Origin: an uncultured Prevotella sp.
Lineage (GTDB): Bacteria; Bacteroidota; Bacteroidia; Bacteroidales; Bacteroidaceae
Reading direction: 5' to 3'
NCBI GenBank assembly: GCA_905210845.1
Contig: CAJLYG010000038.1
Span: 1-19,376, forward strand
Length of the DNA stretch: 19,376 nucleotides
Below, one piece after another: positions 5,387 to 14,342 of this stretch. The notes beneath the pieces were generated by a model that saw nothing but the letters and a program-made list of their open reading frames with translations, was not told the origin of the DNA and did no database searches. Both the position numbers and the translations under genes were made by a program. Within the stretch, counting starts at the first letter, position 1, and every line of letters starts with the position of its first letter.

Positions 5387-7978
5387 ATGACAAGAAAAAT
5401 GTTTCAAAAAATCGTATGTGCCATCGTATTAGCGATGATGATTCCAACGAAAAATCTTGCGGAACCAGGATATGTTGGGAAACGTGTCGGAGCACTTGAC
5501 CCCTCAACATGGAATCAATCTGTATGGATATCTGCCTCCCAAGCCTCGGTCATAACAGGTCCTATCAATGGCAACAACTGCCGGGCTGCTGACGGTGCCA
5601 GTTTCTTTATCTCTACATTGAAAAACGATAAGAAGGTGGCATCGGTCAAATGGATGACCACAGGACTGGGGATCTATATATTATATGTCAATGGACAGGA
5701 AGTAGGAGATGAGGTATTGAAACCGGGTTTCACACACTATGCCAAGACAAAGCGCTCATTCACCTATGATATTACGGATGCCATCCATAAGCAAGCGGGT
5801 GCGGAAAATCAATTAGCTGTCCAGGTAACGCCGGGTTGGTGGGCAGATAAGATCATCACTCCAGAGGGGCATGACGGCATGATCGGGAAGAAATGTGCTT
5901 TCCGCGGCGTGGTGGAGGTAACCTACACAGATGGGACGAAACAATGCTTTGGGTCGAACACAACCAATTGGAAAGCGGGAATTGCTGGTCCGGTGAGACA
6001 TGCTGCCATCTTCGATGGGGAAATATATGATGCCCGCATCCAACCAGGATATTTGTGTTCCTCCTCACTCACCACGCCAGAAGTGAACACAGAGTTCACA
6101 GGGGAGATTCTCCCTTCTGAGGGAGCAGAGGTATACCTACGGCACGACTTAGCCTTAGCTCCTGTCAAGGCGTATGTCTGGGAAGGAGTAGCTGGACAAT
6201 CAGACCAGAACTATGGTAAGGTGATCATCGCCAGGCAATACAAAAAAGGCATGGAGATGGTGTTACGTCCTGGTGAACATTTAGTGATTGACTTCGGGCA
6301 GAACTGCGCAGCCGTGCCCTCCTTCGTGTTCAGAGCCAAAGAAGGAACCACGCTTACTTGCCTCCCAGCAGAATTGCTGAACGATGGCAATGGTGCCAAG
6401 GACAGGGGCATGGATGGACCTGAAGGCAGTTGCCATCGTACGAACTTGAGGATACCCGATCAGGGAATGCAACTGATCTATACCTTCGGGCATCGGCCAG
6501 GTTACGCTTCATTCCTACCGGAATGTACATTCTTCGGATATCGGTATGTAACCCTCACCGCTACAGACGAGGTGCGCATTAAATCCATATTATCCGTTCC
6601 CGTCACCTCTATCTCGCAATCCATGGAGACAGGAACGATCACGACGGGCAACAACTTGATTAACCAGCTCATCTCCAATACACAATGGGGGCAACGCTCC
6701 AACTATCTGTCGGTGACCACCGACTGTCCGCAACGGAATGAACGGTTGGGATGGACGGCTGACACGCAGGTGTTTACAGAGACCGGGGCGTTCTTTGCCA
6801 ATACAGATCGCTTCTTCCATAAGTGGACACGCGACATGCGTGATTCTCAAAGCAAAGCTGGAGGATTCCCAGGAGTGGCACCTACTGCACAATATGGTGG
6901 GGAGACCATGCGCGTAGGATGGGCAGATGCCGGTGTTATCGTCCCATGGACAATCTGGAAACAGTTCGGAGATACGAAGATCATCAACGACAACTGGGAT
7001 GCAATGGCACGATTCATGGATTTGGTGAACCGTACCCAATATGATCATCTTGCCAATCGTTCTGAAAACCGCTCTTACCAATGGGCTGACTGGCTCAGCT
7101 ATGAACCCTTGGAGAGCTGTAGTGGCAGGGCATGGGCTAAAGACGAAAATGGGAATAGCGTCCTCAAGGCAGATGCCCTTATCTATTGGAACTATCTATC
7201 TGCTTCTTATTGGGCGATCGATGCAGAGATGATGCGCGACATGGCAAAGGCCATTGGCAAAGATACCACAGTTTATGTTCAAATGGTACAGACAGCACGC
7301 ACATACTTGAAGCAGCACTTCCTCGACGAGGAAGGCAACTTCATATGCCAGATCCTGAACACCATGCAAACCCCTGCCCTCTTCGCTTTGAAGAACAACC
7401 TTGTAGAAGGGAAGGCAAGGGAAATGATGATCGACCGCTTACGGGAAAACTTCAAACAACATGACAACTGTCTGCAAACAGGATTCTTAGGAACTTCCAT
7501 CCTCATGCAGACATTGACTGACAATGGGATGGTGGACATCGCATACGAACTTCTTTTCCAACGCAAGAACCCGAGTTGGCTATATTCTGTTGACAATGGT
7601 GCCACCACCATATGGGAACGCTGGAACAGTTACATGAAGGATAAAGGCATGGGACCCAAGGGAATGAACAGCTTCAACCATTATGCCTACGGATGTGTAT
7701 GCCAATGGCTGTGGGAGACCGCAGCCGGTATTGCAGCAGATCCCAACCAACCTGGTTTCAAGCATATCATCCTGAAACCAATTCCCGATAAACGACTCGG
7801 ATTCGTAAAGGCTGTATATAACTCAGCTGCGGGTCCCATCCGCAGTGAATGGAAATACAAAGGTGACCAATGGACCTGGACGTTCTCCATTCCGAAAGGA
7901 TCCACGGCATCGGTCACCTTGCCGGGCACAACGACCTCTAAAGAATATTCCAGTGGGACTTATCATATTGTGCAATAG
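5387..7978 (+). CDS. GH78-family alpha-L-rhamnosidase, exported
   Basis: About 863 residues from the chosen start, which leaves a clean signal peptide (hydrophobic IVCAIVLAMMI, cleavage near NLA). In-frame ATGs at 5291 and 5360 exist; the promoter rules out 5291 and 5360 would extend the signal peptide. The domain order fits GH78. An N-terminal beta domain binds like Bac_rhamnosid_N (GLGIYILYVNGQEVGDEVLKPG). A second beta domain contains VIDFGQNCAA. The (alpha/alpha)6 barrel carries DCPQRNERLGWTAD at about 446-459, with Glu452 and Asp459 in the catalytic cluster, and IWERWNSY near residue 744 with a candidate second catalytic Glu. A C-terminal beta domain follows SFNHYAYGCVCQWL. It would release terminal alpha-L-rhamnose from oligosaccharides, probably in the periplasm. 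It converges on the GH16 operon and has its own promoter. Confidence 0.93.
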   Translation: MTRKMFQKIVCAIVLAMMIPTKNLAEPGYVGKRVGALDPSTWNQSVWISASQASVITGPINGNNCRAADGASFFISTLKNDKKVASVKWMTTGLGIYILYVNGQEVGDEVLKPGFTHYAKTKRSFTYDITDAIHKQAGAENQLAVQVTPGWWADKIITPEGHDGMIGKKCAFRGVVEVTYTDGTKQCFGSNTTNWKAGIAGPVRHAAIFDGEIYDARIQPGYLCSSSLTTPEVNTEFTGEILPSEGAEVYLRHDLALAPVKAYVWEGVAGQSDQNYGKVIIARQYKKGMEMVLRPGEHLVIDFGQNCAAVPSFVFRAKEGTTLTCLPAELLNDGNGAKDRGMDGPEGSCHRTNLRIPDQGMQLIYTFGHRPGYASFLPECTFFGYRYVTLTATDEVRIKSILSVPVTSISQSMETGTITTGNNLINQLISNTQWGQRSNYLSVTTDCPQRNERLGWTADTQVFTETGAFFANTDRFFHKWTRDMRDSQSKAGGFPGVAPTAQYGGETMRVGWADAGVIVPWTIWKQFGDTKIINDNWDAMARFMDLVNRTQYDHLANRSENRSYQWADWLSYEPLESCSGRAWAKDENGNSVLKADALIYWNYLSASYWAIDAEMMRDMAKAIGKDTTVYVQMVQTARTYLKQHFLDEEGNFICQILNTMQTPALFALKNNLVEGKAREMMIDRLRENFKQHDNCLQTGFLGTSILMQTLTDNGMVDIAYELLFQRKNPSWLYSVDNGATTIWERWNSYMKDKGMGPKGMNSFNHYAYGCVCQWLWETAAGIAADPNQPGFKHIILKPIPDKRLGFVKAVYNSAAGPIRSEWKYKGDQWTWTFSIPKGSTASVTLPGTTTSKEYSSGTYHIVQ

Positions 7979-7981
7979 AAC

Positions 7982-9754
7982 TCATTTTACCATTACCTTC
8001 TTTCTGTGATGGATATAGATACCATGGGAGGGATGCTCAACCCGCCTACCTAAAAGATCATAGTAAGGAGCATTTGCAGATGTATCCCGTGGAGGAGTCG
8101 TCACTGCGGAAATAGATGATGGGGTCTTTAACTGATACACTTTCACCCAGTCAACCCGGGATTCATAGGTGAAGGTAGTATCCGCTTGAGCTGCCCAGGT
8201 ACCAGCTCCCACACTTTGATTGAGACGCAGGAAGAAAGGTGTGGTATAAGGCCATTGCCCTCCAGCGATAGCAGTCGCATCTGTAGAACGCATATAGCTA
8301 CCGGTACGGATGCCATCAACATACCAGATAATGCTGTCCGCAGTCCATTGCAAGCCATAGACATGCCAGTCCTCCACCCTTTGGTATTCATGGAAACCAT
8401 TGATAGGTTGCGAACGATGATAGGGCTTAACATCTGTCCATTGGGAATGGACTGTATGGTAGGCAATATCTTGATTGTCTATCGTTTCAAAGATATCAAT
8501 TTCTCCATGATAAGGCCATTCTTTATTGATGATGGGCATCATCCAAGCAGCCGGGAAATTCCCTTCATGGTGTGTGGTCTTCATACGTACTTCCACCAAT
8601 CCATAGGTAAAGTCGTAATGATTCCATGTATCAACAGAACCAGTGAGCATAGGTACTTGATCCTTACTACGATCTGGATTGGGAATGGCACGCAAGACAA
8701 GCTGGTGATCCTTGATGAACACGACATCCTTTGAGTCGCTGATATAGCGTGACCACACTGCAGAGGTACGCTTTGAGCGTGCCCAATAGGATGGATTAGG
8801 CTGCGACCCATCGGGGAGATTGAACTCATCAACGAAAACCAACTGATAGGGGTCCTCTGCATCTTCCTCATTCTCCTTGACGAACGTTCCGGATAGGACC
8901 AGATCGTCTTTCACCAATTGAGCAGGAATCGTAAGTGTCCCATCTGTACCGATCACATGCCAGTCGAAAACGGCTAAGGGCGTATTGCTGTCCGTTGCCG
9001 CATACATACGAATCTCCTTGCAAAGATAGCCTGCATCTGGATCCGCCTTTACGGTAACTGCTTGATACCGAGGATAACGGTCTTGCAAGGTCGTTCCTTC
9101 CCCATCTAAGATTCTACCGCCAGTAGAATGGTCGCTGACCGTGACTTGGGCTGGAAGGATACGCAAGGTGACATCCACAATGGTACCCCCATTGTTAATG
9201 ATAGAATTGGAAGCATCAACACGCCCACCGGGATCAATACTGCTCCAGTCGACTTTAAACCGCATCCTATAGTCACCGGGAGCCAATGAGACTGGGATTG
9301 TAAATGAGGGCATAACAATGGTATTGGTAGTGGCATTCTTTTTGCCAAGGCTGTTATATCCATTATAATTGGAGAAGCTCATCAAGTCGCTTCCTTCCTG
9401 AATCAGGTGGTTGGACGTGACATTTGCGGAGAAATTCCCGTCATTGCCTTGGTCTATATAGACATATCCATTCATCCATCCTGGTGAGAAATTAAATTTC
9501 ACGCTTACTTCCTGACCAGCAATGGCTTGGAATACCTGTGCAGTAAGATCATAATACATTCTCCTATCGTCCATGGACGAGGATATCACAATGGACTTGC
9601 CATTAAAGGAAATGGACTTGAGAATACGGTCTTTGTGCGTATTCTTTGTCTCTTTGTCAAAGTTGACTGGATAGTTATCCGCAAAAGTTGAACATGCCAT
9701 CATCCAAAGAGACAACAATAATAAAACTTGTTTGATTCTATTCATGGTAATCAT
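7982..9754 (-). CDS. Multidomain GH16 endo-glycanase (laminarinase/beta-galactanase type)
   Basis: A 590-residue exported protein; the signal peptide ends near TFA-DN. In-frame ATGs at 9754 and 9745 are both usable. Residues about 27-200 resemble a GEVED-type beta domain (YVYIDQGNDGNFS, APGDYRMRFKVDW). Residues about 203-293 look like an InlB-like bacterial repeat (VTVKADPDAGY ... LVLSGTF). The GH16 catalytic domain spans about 303-541. GEIDIFE at 417-423 gives the E-x-D-x-x-E triad with Glu418 nucleophile, Asp420 and Glu423 acid/base. The C-terminal tail YYDLLGRRV...GIYIHHRKKVMVK resembles the short type IX secretion-like tails seen on many Prevotella enzymes. It is the last gene of the susCD operon. 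It should cut internal beta-linkages of a glucan or galactan at or outside the cell surface; the exact linkage cannot be decided by eye. Confidence 0.9.
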   Translation of the reverse strand: MITMNRIKQVLLLLSLWMMACSTFADNYPVNFDKETKNTHKDRILKSISFNGKSIVISSSMDDRRMYYDLTAQVFQAIAGQEVSVKFNFSPGWMNGYVYIDQGNDGNFSANVTSNHLIQEGSDLMSFSNYNGYNSLGKKNATTNTIVMPSFTIPVSLAPGDYRMRFKVDWSSIDPGGRVDASNSIINNGGTIVDVTLRILPAQVTVSDHSTGGRILDGEGTTLQDRYPRYQAVTVKADPDAGYLCKEIRMYAATDSNTPLAVFDWHVIGTDGTLTIPAQLVKDDLVLSGTFVKENEEDAEDPYQLVFVDEFNLPDGSQPNPSYWARSKRTSAVWSRYISDSKDVVFIKDHQLVLRAIPNPDRSKDQVPMLTGSVDTWNHYDFTYGLVEVRMKTTHHEGNFPAAWMMPIINKEWPYHGEIDIFETIDNQDIAYHTVHSQWTDVKPYHRSQPINGFHEYQRVEDWHVYGLQWTADSIIWYVDGIRTGSYMRSTDATAIAGGQWPYTTPFFLRLNQSVGAGTWAAQADTTFTYESRVDWVKVYQLKTPSSISAVTTPPRDTSANAPYYDLLGRRVEHPSHGIYIHHRKKVMVK

Positions 9755-9777
9755 TTTATGAAAGTACAGAATGATGA

Positions 9778-9812
9778 CCGGGACTGTATACCATCATCGT
9801 ATACAGTCCCGG
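9778..9812 (-). repeat. Perfect 14-bp stem-loop between susD-1 and the GH16 gene
   Basis: CCGGGACTGTATAC (9778-9791) and GTATACAGTCCCGG (9799-9812) are exact inverted copies around a 7-nt loop. The hairpin begins 20 nt after the susD-1 stop and ends 23 nt before the first GH16 ATG. On the minus strand it is followed by TCATCATTCTG, not a T-run, so it is not a textbook intrinsic terminator. It more likely acts as a leaky terminator, or as an RNA-stability or processing element that sets the GH16 level below susCD. Confidence 0.85.
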
Positions 9813-9832
9813 ATATCAAATCGGCAATGAAG

Positions 9833-11512
9833 TTATTTCCAACCTTCGTTTTGCACAAGGCTCCTGTTCTTAAAGAGTTCTGCATTCGAGAAAGGATAGA
9901 AATACATCTTATCTGAGATATCATAGGTCTCCAGCAATCCCTTGGTATACTGATAGCTCCCATCTGCTTGCTTATGTATCATCACCTTATAAACCTGCCG
10001 CATCTCATTCAATTGCTTCCATCTGCGGAGATCCCAGAAGCGCTGGTCTTCAAAAGCAAACTCCACACGACGTTCATTCTCCAATCTGGCTAAAAACGCC
10101 TCCGTTGTCTTTCCTTGTGGATAAGGAGGCATGTTAACGCCTTTCCGGGCACGTACCTTGTTGACAGCATCCCTTGCAGAAAGTGTATAGCCTTCTGGGA
10201 CAACATCCGGACCATAAGCATGTGCAGCTGCCTCGGCATAGTTCATCAGAATCTCCGCATAGCGCATGATCACCCAGTTATGGTCATAACTCGTAGTGGT
10301 CTGTCCTGCTTCGAAGGTCGTATTGTTGTTCACGTATTTCCGAAGGTAATAGCCCGTTGTGGTGGCATTTTGCAAGGGAAGTCCATTCTTCCCCCCTTCG
10401 AATGTCTCTACAGCCGACTTCGCTGGCCACGTCATTCCGTTGTAGACGACTGTCATAGCCAAACGTGGATCACGGTTCTTATAGGGATTGGCAGACTGCT
10501 GTGGATCACTCCAATCGAAGGCACTGCCATCTTTCATCTCATAAGCATCTACAAGATTCTCCGTTGGACAAGTACTTCCATAGCCATTCTTCACGCCTAT
10601 AGGGAAGTTGGCAGACTCGAAACTGGTTGTCTTTCCTCCTGGGCGGCAAATGATCATTTCAGGACTTTGATTATTGGTTGACCCAAAGAGATTACTGTAA
10701 TTACCATCAAGAGCAAAGCCAAAGGCGGAAGCTTGGCGAATCACATCATAGGCAGCTGCAGCGGCTGCCTTCCATTTTCCCTGGTCGTCACTACCAGCGA
10801 ATAAGGGACTTGCCTGATAAAGGGTAACCCTTGACTTCAGTGCCAATGCAGCTCCCTTGCTCATACGCTGCATATTGGAAGCTGCGCCACGGAGATCGGT
10901 AGCCTTGTTAGGAAGATACTTTGCCACCGTATCCAGTTCTGCCACAACAAAGTCGAGGACCTTGGAGGCAGAGACTGGTGAGATGGTATCTGCTTCTTGC
11001 TCCGTGAGCGTATGGGTAACCAACGGTATGTTCTTATACCGTTTCACCAACTCAAAGTAGTAGAAAGCACGCAGGCATCTCACTTCATACTGATAGTTCA
11101 GGTAATTGCTATAGGTATCTGCAAAGCCATCGGAGTTTTTCCAATCATCAAAGGTCAGCCCCAAACAGTTTTCCAAATAGAAATTAGCATCATGAATGGC
11201 CTTGTAATACGTTCCGAACACATCATTGATGGTGTTGTTTGCCGACCATGTGCCATTCGTAAACTTGCAGATAGAAGCCGTAGGATAGACATGGATGGCA
11301 TCGTCCGACCCTGCGTCGTGCATCTCACTACCTAATCCATAAGGCAGATAGGAATACACTTGCGTACAAAGTTGAGATACCCTGGAAGGACTGTACAGGA
11401 TCTCGTCCTTATCATAATAAGTTGCCTCACTGCTGTCTAAAAAGTCACAACTGACCGCAAGGCTGCCAAAGGCAAGACAGCACACAGCGAGTTTGATTGT
11501 ATTGTACTTCAT
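9833..11512 (-). CDS. SusD/RagB-family glycan-binding lipoprotein (SusD-1)
   Basis: A 559-residue lipoprotein with lipobox LAVSC and acylated Cys22, followed by acidic residues (CDFLDSSE) consistent with surface export in Bacteroidota. The helical SusD fold is supported by the family pattern near the C-terminus: an RAR segment of the KVRARKG type, then ENERRVEFAFEDQRFWDLRRWK, ending in LVQNEGWK. It starts 12 nt after the SusC-1 stop. It would sit as a lid on the SusC-1 transporter and bind the incoming oligosaccharide. SusD proteins share low identity, so the ligand cannot be inferred. It is intact, with normal length. Confidence 0.95.
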   Translation of the reverse strand: MKYNTIKLAVCCLAFGSLAVSCDFLDSSEATYYDKDEILYSPSRVSQLCTQVYSYLPYGLGSEMHDAGSDDAIHVYPTASICKFTNGTWSANNTINDVFGTYYKAIHDANFYLENCLGLTFDDWKNSDGFADTYSNYLNYQYEVRCLRAFYYFELVKRYKNIPLVTHTLTEQEADTISPVSASKVLDFVVAELDTVAKYLPNKATDLRGAASNMQRMSKGAALALKSRVTLYQASPLFAGSDDQGKWKAAAAAAYDVIRQASAFGFALDGNYSNLFGSTNNQSPEMIICRPGGKTTSFESANFPIGVKNGYGSTCPTENLVDAYEMKDGSAFDWSDPQQSANPYKNRDPRLAMTVVYNGMTWPAKSAVETFEGGKNGLPLQNATTTGYYLRKYVNNNTTFEAGQTTTSYDHNWVIMRYAEILMNYAEAAAHAYGPDVVPEGYTLSARDAVNKVRARKGVNMPPYPQGKTTEAFLARLENERRVEFAFEDQRFWDLRRWKQLNEMRQVYKVMIHKQADGSYQYTKGLLETYDISDKMYFYPFSNAELFKNRSLVQNEGWK

Positions 11513-11524
11513 TTTCTTGATTCT

Positions 11525-14293
11525 TTAAAAGGTGAGATTAAATCCTAAAGCATAATGCGTCAAGGAAGGATGGGAAGTCCCCATGTTCTCCGGATCCATC
11601 TTCTTGATGGAATCGAGACTAAACAGGTCATACGCACGAGCATACACCTTTACTCCATGCAGGATCTTTGTCCTTTCCAACATCCCCTTGGGGAAGTTGT
11701 AATACACCTCGAGTGTTCTCATCTTCAGGAAGGACCCATTATGGATCCACAGCGTGTTATTGGTATAGTTGTTCGCCGACCCTGTGGAGGTTAGACGTGG
11801 ATACTTGGCATTCGGTGTATCCGGTGTCCATCTGTTCTGATAGTATTCCTTCGAGATGGTGCGATGGGAGTACATCGGCCAATACATACTGGGCGTGCTC
11901 TCCACAACACTCCTGTTTGCAGCACCTTGCATGAGTGCGTAGATTCCAAATCCTTTGTATTCAACATTCAGGTCGAAGGAATAATAAAGTTCAGGATGAC
12001 TGGAATAGCCAATAGGCACCTGGTCATAAGAGTCGATGACACCGTCACCATTCTGGTCTTTATAGATCAGGTCACCGGGATGTACTTCTGAAAGATTCTG
12101 CTTTACCTTGCTGTTGTCAATCTCCTCCTGGCTCTGATACATGCCTATCACTTCATAGCCAAAGTACTGCCCTAAGGGACGACCAGTACGTTTCAGGTAA
12201 TCATAGGCGCGATACTCCTCGTTTTCCTGCTTGATCTTATTACGTGCGAACGACAGATTACCACCCAAGGTGTATGAAAGACTGCCGATCCGGTCGCTCC
12301 AATGCAAGTCGGCATCCACGCCATAATTGTCTACCCTACCATTGTTCTTATAGGATATAGGGGCTCCAAAGATGGAGGATACTGTGCCGCTTGCTCCTAC
12401 CAAGATGTCTGTACGCTTGTCATAGAAGGCATCCACGGAAGCTGTGAGACGATGGAAAGCCTGGAAATCGAGACCTACATTCCATTTATGCGACTTCTCA
12501 TAGGTAAGATCCCTCATTCCTATCTGCTTAATCTTCAGTCCCGTACTTCCTGTAGGTGTCTTCCCGAACAGGTAAGAGCCACCATTGTCGTACATATCAA
12601 CATCCAAGTTATAGGGGTAATCTGCCCGACCGGAAATGCCGTAGCTGGCACGGAGTTTCAGAAGATTGAGCCAATCAGACTTGGCAAAAGCTTCCTCTGA
12701 AATCAACCAGGCTGCTCCCAGAGCGGGGAAGAATCCCCAACGATGACCGGGTCGGAGTACACTTGCTGCAGATCCTGACAGAGAGAGGTCGGCAATATAT
12801 CGACCCAGATAGGTGTAATGGGCTTGCCCAACCATATCAATATAGGAATAGGAATTGTTCTGCCCCTTAGCATTGATCTTGTCCATGCCATAGAGTAGTT
12901 CTGCAGATAACTGATGCTCCCCCCATGTGTTGTGATAGTCGGCATAGGCATTGAAATGGAAATGATTGGAGGAAGATCCTACTGAGTGACTGAAGCTCAG
13001 GGAGGTCTCATTCCTGAGTACCTGATGCTCATACGACTGTGTATCCCAATTATAAATTGTTTCCTCATACTTGAAGTTTCGGGAATTTGAATCCCAATAG
13101 GAAGCTCTGTTGTCCAGTCCTAACCTAAGGCCCACGGAGAGTCCTTTCACCCAGAAGTCTAGTTTCTCGTTCAGGTCGAGGTCAGCAAAGATGTTACGTA
13201 CCTGTGAACGGGCATATCCTGTCCCCGCTATTTGGGCTACAGGGTTATTACTGTAATCCGTCGTTCCACCCCATACCTTGTTCTCGTCCTTGACAGGAAA
13301 GGCTGCTGCTGGTACTTGATAGAGTGCCCCAAAGATATTTCCTGTTGAGGAACTCGGACGATTATGCTCAGAAAAGTTGGCAAAGAGGTTCAACTTAACG
13401 GTCGTAAACCGGGAAAGGAAAATATCAAGATTGGTACGGGAACTCAATCGGGAATAACGGAACTGTGTTGAATATCCATCGTTCTCTGAGGTAGGTTTCA
13501 GGATACCATCATCATTCACATAGTTGAGTTGGGTATAATAATGCACGAAGGGCCCACCTCCGGATACGGAGAAGGTAACATTGTCGCCCCAACTATGGTT
13601 GCGCAACGACTCTCCCCACCAATCGACATTCGGATAAGCATAGGGATAGGCTCCAGACTGGAAGGCATCCAATTCCTGCTGACTATATCTCGGATCCAGT
13701 CCATCGTTTACCCTTGCCTCGTTCAAGGCATTGGCATAGGTATAGGCATCCACGAACTCCGGTTTACGGCGTGGCTCTCCTAAGTTAAACTCATACGAGA
13801 ACTTGATCTGGGGCTTCCCGAGATGTCCTCTCTTGGTCTTGACAAGGATGACTCCATTGCCTCCCCTGACCCCATAGAGTGCTGTTCCCACAGCATCCTT
13901 GAGGACGGTTACCGATTCTATCTCATCGGGGGTGATGGCATTCAGGTCTCTCTGGAAACCATCAACAATGATAAGTGGAATTGTGGAGTTCCAGGTCCCT
14001 TTTCCCCTAACCGAGAGACCGGCAGCTGTTTCCCAGGCAGCACCTGTTGTCTGCATGGCTCTCAGACCAGGTATTAGACCATAGAGGATATCACTTGTAT
14101 TGATCGATTTTCGGTGCGAGAGCCGTTCACTGTCCGCAAAGGCAGTGGCTGTCGTCGACTCTTTGAGACCATAGTTCACACTACGGCCATATTCGATGTT
14201 GGGCATCGTCTGACAACTGTCTTGTTGTGCCATCAGATGGACGGGAACGATCAGGGCAGTCATCATCAACAGATAATATTTCTTTTTCATCAT
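11525..14293 (-). CDS. SusC-family TonB-dependent outer-membrane transporter (SusC-1), short N-terminus
   Basis: A 922-residue transporter with signal peptide (cleavage near LMA-QQ), plug domain (about 50-157, with LYGLIPGLRAMQTTG, LSVRGKGTWN, PLIIVDGF and VTVLKDAVGTALYGVRGGNG) and a C-terminal 22-strand barrel ending in the aromatic strand ALGFNLTF. KDQNGDGVIDSYDQVPIG is the usual SusC loop signature. Unlike most SusC proteins it goes almost straight from the signal peptide into the plug: the carboxypeptidase-D regulatory-like domain is absent and no clear TonB box is seen, which explains the length of about 920 rather than about 1,000. It pairs with SusD-1, 12 nt downstream, and follows susD-2 by 49 nt, apparently in the same operon. 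An alternative start at residue 2 is possible. Confidence 0.95.
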   Translation of the reverse strand: MMKKKYYLLMMTALIVPVHLMAQQDSCQTMPNIEYGRSVNYGLKESTTATAFADSERLSHRKSINTSDILYGLIPGLRAMQTTGAAWETAAGLSVRGKGTWNSTIPLIIVDGFQRDLNAITPDEIESVTVLKDAVGTALYGVRGGNGVILVKTKRGHLGKPQIKFSYEFNLGEPRRKPEFVDAYTYANALNEARVNDGLDPRYSQQELDAFQSGAYPYAYPNVDWWGESLRNHSWGDNVTFSVSGGGPFVHYYTQLNYVNDDGILKPTSENDGYSTQFRYSRLSSRTNLDIFLSRFTTVKLNLFANFSEHNRPSSSTGNIFGALYQVPAAAFPVKDENKVWGGTTDYSNNPVAQIAGTGYARSQVRNIFADLDLNEKLDFWVKGLSVGLRLGLDNRASYWDSNSRNFKYEETIYNWDTQSYEHQVLRNETSLSFSHSVGSSSNHFHFNAYADYHNTWGEHQLSAELLYGMDKINAKGQNNSYSYIDMVGQAHYTYLGRYIADLSLSGSAASVLRPGHRWGFFPALGAAWLISEEAFAKSDWLNLLKLRASYGISGRADYPYNLDVDMYDNGGSYLFGKTPTGSTGLKIKQIGMRDLTYEKSHKWNVGLDFQAFHRLTASVDAFYDKRTDILVGASGTVSSIFGAPISYKNNGRVDNYGVDADLHWSDRIGSLSYTLGGNLSFARNKIKQENEEYRAYDYLKRTGRPLGQYFGYEVIGMYQSQEEIDNSKVKQNLSEVHPGDLIYKDQNGDGVIDSYDQVPIGYSSHPELYYSFDLNVEYKGFGIYALMQGAANRSVVESTPSMYWPMYSHRTISKEYYQNRWTPDTPNAKYPRLTSTGSANNYTNNTLWIHNGSFLKMRTLEVYYNFPKGMLERTKILHGVKVYARAYDLFSLDSIKKMDPENMGTSHPSLTHYALGFNLTF

Positions 14294-14342
14294 GAATGTA
14301 TAAGCATATTAATGATATAAACCAGATAAAGATAAGACGGGA

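Noticed and set aside
9692..9694. A lipobox in the GH16 signal peptide (WMMAC)
   Set aside because: Met at -3 and -2 is a poor lipobox, and an ordinary signal-peptidase I site (TFA-DN) follows directly.
9755..9777. A promoter for GH16 just after the hairpin
   Set aside because: The best candidate on the minus strand, TACTTTCA, misses two of the four TTTG bases and has no -33 TTTG at the right spacing.
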